From positions 13,376 to 77,375 of the forward strand of contig NZ_CALART010000097.1 in the NCBI RefSeq assembly GCF_937888285.1: a stretch of 64,000 nt of DNA, given 5' to 3'. The notes under the pieces were generated by a model that was not told where the DNA came from, did not search any database, and was given only the letters and a program-made list of their open reading frames with translations. How positions within the stretch are numbered: position 1 is the first letter of the stretch; each line of letters starts with the position of its first letter. Shown here piece after piece: positions 62,636 through 64,000 of the stretch. This stretch comes from an uncultured Aquimonas sp. (lineage in GTDB: Bacteria; Pseudomonadota; Gammaproteobacteria; Xanthomonadales; Xanthomonadaceae). The position numbers were made by a program, and so were the translations under genes.

Positions 62636-63402
62636 CAGCGGAAGCCGTAGATCAGGCCGATGAAGGCTCGCCGCTCGCTGCCGCGATCGACCAGCGGGCT
62701 GTCGGTGATCTCCGAGGGCAGATCGTCGAAGGACAGCCGCGCGAACACGCTCCACTGCCCGCCGAGCGGCGCCAGCGCATTCACCGCGACCCGCGGCACC
62801 AGCGCCGTATCGCCGCGGTAGGCCGGGCGCAGGGCGGAGGCTTCGTCCGCACGCACCCCGAAGTAGTAGTCGACCAGATCCTGGCTCTGCCAGCGCAGGC
62901 CGACTTCCGGCTGCACGCGGAACGGGCCCTGGCCGAAATCGCCGCGCCACATCAGGTCGAGCTCCTGGCCGCCGCTGCGGTCCAGCGCATCGGTGAAGGC
63001 CGCGAACTCGATGCGGCCCGGACCCAACGTGCGGCTGGCCGAGGCGCCCAGCTCCAGCGAGCGCTCGCGCTCGGCCATGCCGGCGAAGACCGGTGAATCC
63101 TTGGCCTCGAAGCCGTCGAGGCGGGCGCGCGCGATCAGCTCGATCTGGATGTCCGCCGTGGGGTCTAGCTTCCAGCCGAGATTGAGGCCGCGGAAGTACA
63201 GGCGCTCGCCCTCGTACTGGAACACCGGCACCACCAGACTGTCGTTGTCGGCCTCGCGATAGGGCGTATCGCGAACGATGCCCATCACGCCGACGCTCAG
63301 GGTCGGCGGGCCGCGTCGATCGTTCTGGGCCTGCGCATCCCAGGCCGGCAGCGCGAGCACGGCCAGCAGGCTTATCGAAGACAGGGGTCGGACGAAGGAC
63401 AT
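62635..63402 (-). CDS. MipA/OmpV-family outer-membrane protein
   Basis: 255 residues. Signal peptide VLALPAWDAQAQ. The mature part is a beta-barrel of the MipA/OmpV type: LSVGVMGIVRDTPYREADNDSLVVPVFQYEGERLYFRGLNLGWKL at the start, YYFGVRADEASALRPAYRGDTALVPRVAVNALAPLG in the middle and FIGLIYGFR as the final strand with terminal aromatic residue. Scaffold or porin-like role. Its stop codon overlaps the MITE-like element. Confidence 0.85.
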   Translation of the reverse strand: MSFVRPLSSISLLAVLALPAWDAQAQNDRRGPPTLSVGVMGIVRDTPYREADNDSLVVPVFQYEGERLYFRGLNLGWKLDPTADIQIELIARARLDGFEAKDSPVFAGMAERERSLELGASASRTLGPGRIEFAAFTDALDRSGGQELDLMWRGDFGQGPFRVQPEVGLRWQSQDLVDYYFGVRADEASALRPAYRGDTALVPRVAVNALAPLGGQWSVFARLSFDDLPSEITDSPLVDRGSERRAFIGLIYGFR

Positions 63403-63649
63403 GGGCAGGCGCCGGACAGTGAAGGTGGCGCGCAGACTGCGCGGCGCGGCGGCAAGGCGGCGTCAACTGCTCAGGCAACCCAGCGTGCTTAGCGGATCCA
63501 TCGCCCGGCCCCCTGAGAAGGCATCGACCTCGGCATGGGCAAGGCTGACTCTAAAGAAGCAGAATCGTAAGTGGTTGATCGTATTGGATCGCCTTCGCGG
63601 CAGCACGGCGTGAAAATCCGGCCCAAACAGCGTCTAGCGACCCCTGGCT
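63403..63649. other. Gene-free region upstream of the MipA/OmpV gene
   Basis: 247 bases containing the promoter region of the MipA/OmpV gene. I see no convincing gene or clear promoter motif. Confidence 0.45.
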
Positions 63650-63732
63650 CGTCGCCCCCGCGGAGGCGGGGGCCCAGACCGGACCTGCAGCAGCGGCCAG
63701 ATCACTGGATCCCCGCATGCGCGGGGATGACG
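63650..63732. repeat. Dispersed palindrome-ended repeat, copy 2
   Basis: 83 bases, the inverse-oriented relative of 54478-54559 with arms CGTCGCCCCCGCGGAGG and CATGCGCGGGGATGACG. Its middle differs, the ends are conserved. Confidence 0.75.
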
Positions 63733-63799
63733 CCCCCATGTTTCTTCGAGAACACCCGCCCCCCCACGCGGGGCTGAGAAGCTCTCAAGGACAGACCCC

Positions 63800-63937
63800 T
63801 CAACCCCCGTAGATGTCGCCCCTCGCGAAGGCCGGCTGATTGTAGACACTCTCTTTCAGGTCAAGCCTCCTCGGTGGCGTGTAGGCGAGCGCGCGACCCG
63901 CACGCTGGGTGCAGGCCGCAGGCTGCGTGCAGAGCAT
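63800..63937 (-). CDS. Possible short coding sequence or gene end
   Basis: 45 codons from ATG 63937 to TGA 63800, with a protein-like C-terminus (DLKESVYNQPAFARGDIYGG). No Shine-Dalgarno and no recognised family. The sequence could be the end of a decayed or mobile gene. Confidence 0.3.
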   Translation of the reverse strand: MLCTQPAACTQRAGRALAYTPPRRLDLKESVYNQPAFARGDIYGG

Positions 63938-63951
63938 TGGCTGCGGTTGAG

Positions 63952-63990
63952 CCCCTCTCCCCCCGTGGGAGAGGGGTTGGGGAGAGGGGG
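63952..63990. repeat. CTCTCCC-type REP, right edge
   Basis: CCCTCTCCCCCCGTGGGAGA, then GGGGTTGGGGAGAGGGGG: the same palindromic family as the copies at 34-38 kb and inside the reductase gene at 47.9 kb. Confidence 0.75.
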
Positions 63991-64000
63991 CACACTCGCG

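Overview
This window is a 64 kb stretch of very GC-rich chromosomal DNA. It most resembles a gammaproteobacterium of the Xanthomonadales (Lysobacterales), probably an environmental relative of Dokdonella, Aquimonas or Lysobacter. The evidence for that placement is the AcnD/PrpF type of 2-methylcitrate locus, a DesT-like/desaturase/reductase locus, a homodimeric AceE, palindromic repeats of the xanthomonad type, and many secreted proteins carrying a (I/L/V)F-x-(D/N)GFE motif at or near the C-terminus. No rRNA, tRNA, CRISPR array or intact insertion sequence was seen.

Layout. 1-1.16 kb is a graveyard: the tail of one gene, frameshifted PIN-toxin (VapC-like) remnants each next to a shared 20-bp tag, a possible P450 tail and a 183-bp MITE-like element. 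1.16-4 kb is a four-gene minus-strand operon: ECF sigma factor, FecR-like membrane regulator, secreted intradiol-dioxygenase-like protein, cytochrome b561. 4.3-13 kb holds mainly exported proteins (ChaN/EreA-like, a three-repeat GFE protein, an S41 protease). 13-16 kb is a PadR regulator coupled to a large MacB/FtsX-type permease with a palindromic operator. 16-20 kb has a P-domain/VCBS protein, an amine-oxidase-like flavoprotein, a dodecin and a membrane protein. 20-29 kb holds two paralogous ECF-sigma/Ser-Thr-kinase-TPR operons with a pair of exported proteins between them. 29.5-32.7 kb has a class I glutamine amidotransferase, a PPC-domain protein and an M48 protease.

32.8-42.4 kb is the propionate (2-methylcitrate) locus: prpR divergent from prpB-prpC-acnD-prpF, with a good sigma-54 promoter and TGTTTC/GAAACA operator half-sites between prpR and prpB. 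Two unrelated genes (GNAT acetyltransferase, DUF559 nuclease-like) sit between prp genes in repeat-rich islands. 42.8-45.8 kb has an unknown exported protein, an SDR-DoxX fusion and a DUF2269 membrane protein. 46-49.3 kb is an acyl desaturase plus its 2Fe-2S reductase, divergent from a FabR/DesT-type TetR regulator. 49.4-53.4 kb has a Crp/Fnr regulator divergent from aceE.

The most interesting locus is 53.5-59.9 kb: six tightly packed minus-strand genes encoding a PEP-synthase-like kinase, a class I amidotransferase/hydrolase, a SAM methyltransferase, a sugar-nucleotidyltransferase-like enzyme, an APS-kinase-like P-loop kinase and a sulfotransferase-fold protein. The first five match, class for class, the Campylobacter jejuni pathway (Cj1418, Cj1417, a Cj1419/1420-type methyltransferase, Cj1416, Cj1415) that makes the activated phosphoramidate used for O-methyl phosphoramidate capsule decoration. 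The final pathway donor, 3'-phospho-CDP-phosphoramidate, is a structural analogue of PAPS, so a sulfotransferase-fold enzyme is a logical transferase. I propose that this operon makes and transfers phosphoramidate to an unknown acceptor.

A second theme is repeat-derived coding sequence. Dispersed palindromic repeats lie in frame inside the desaturase reductase and aceE, and form C-terminal tails of the APS-kinase-like and DUF559 proteins. The window ends (59.9-64 kb) with a delta-60-repeat GFE protein, a PCuAC copper chaperone, a second copy of the MITE-like element, a MipA/OmpV protein and more repeats.
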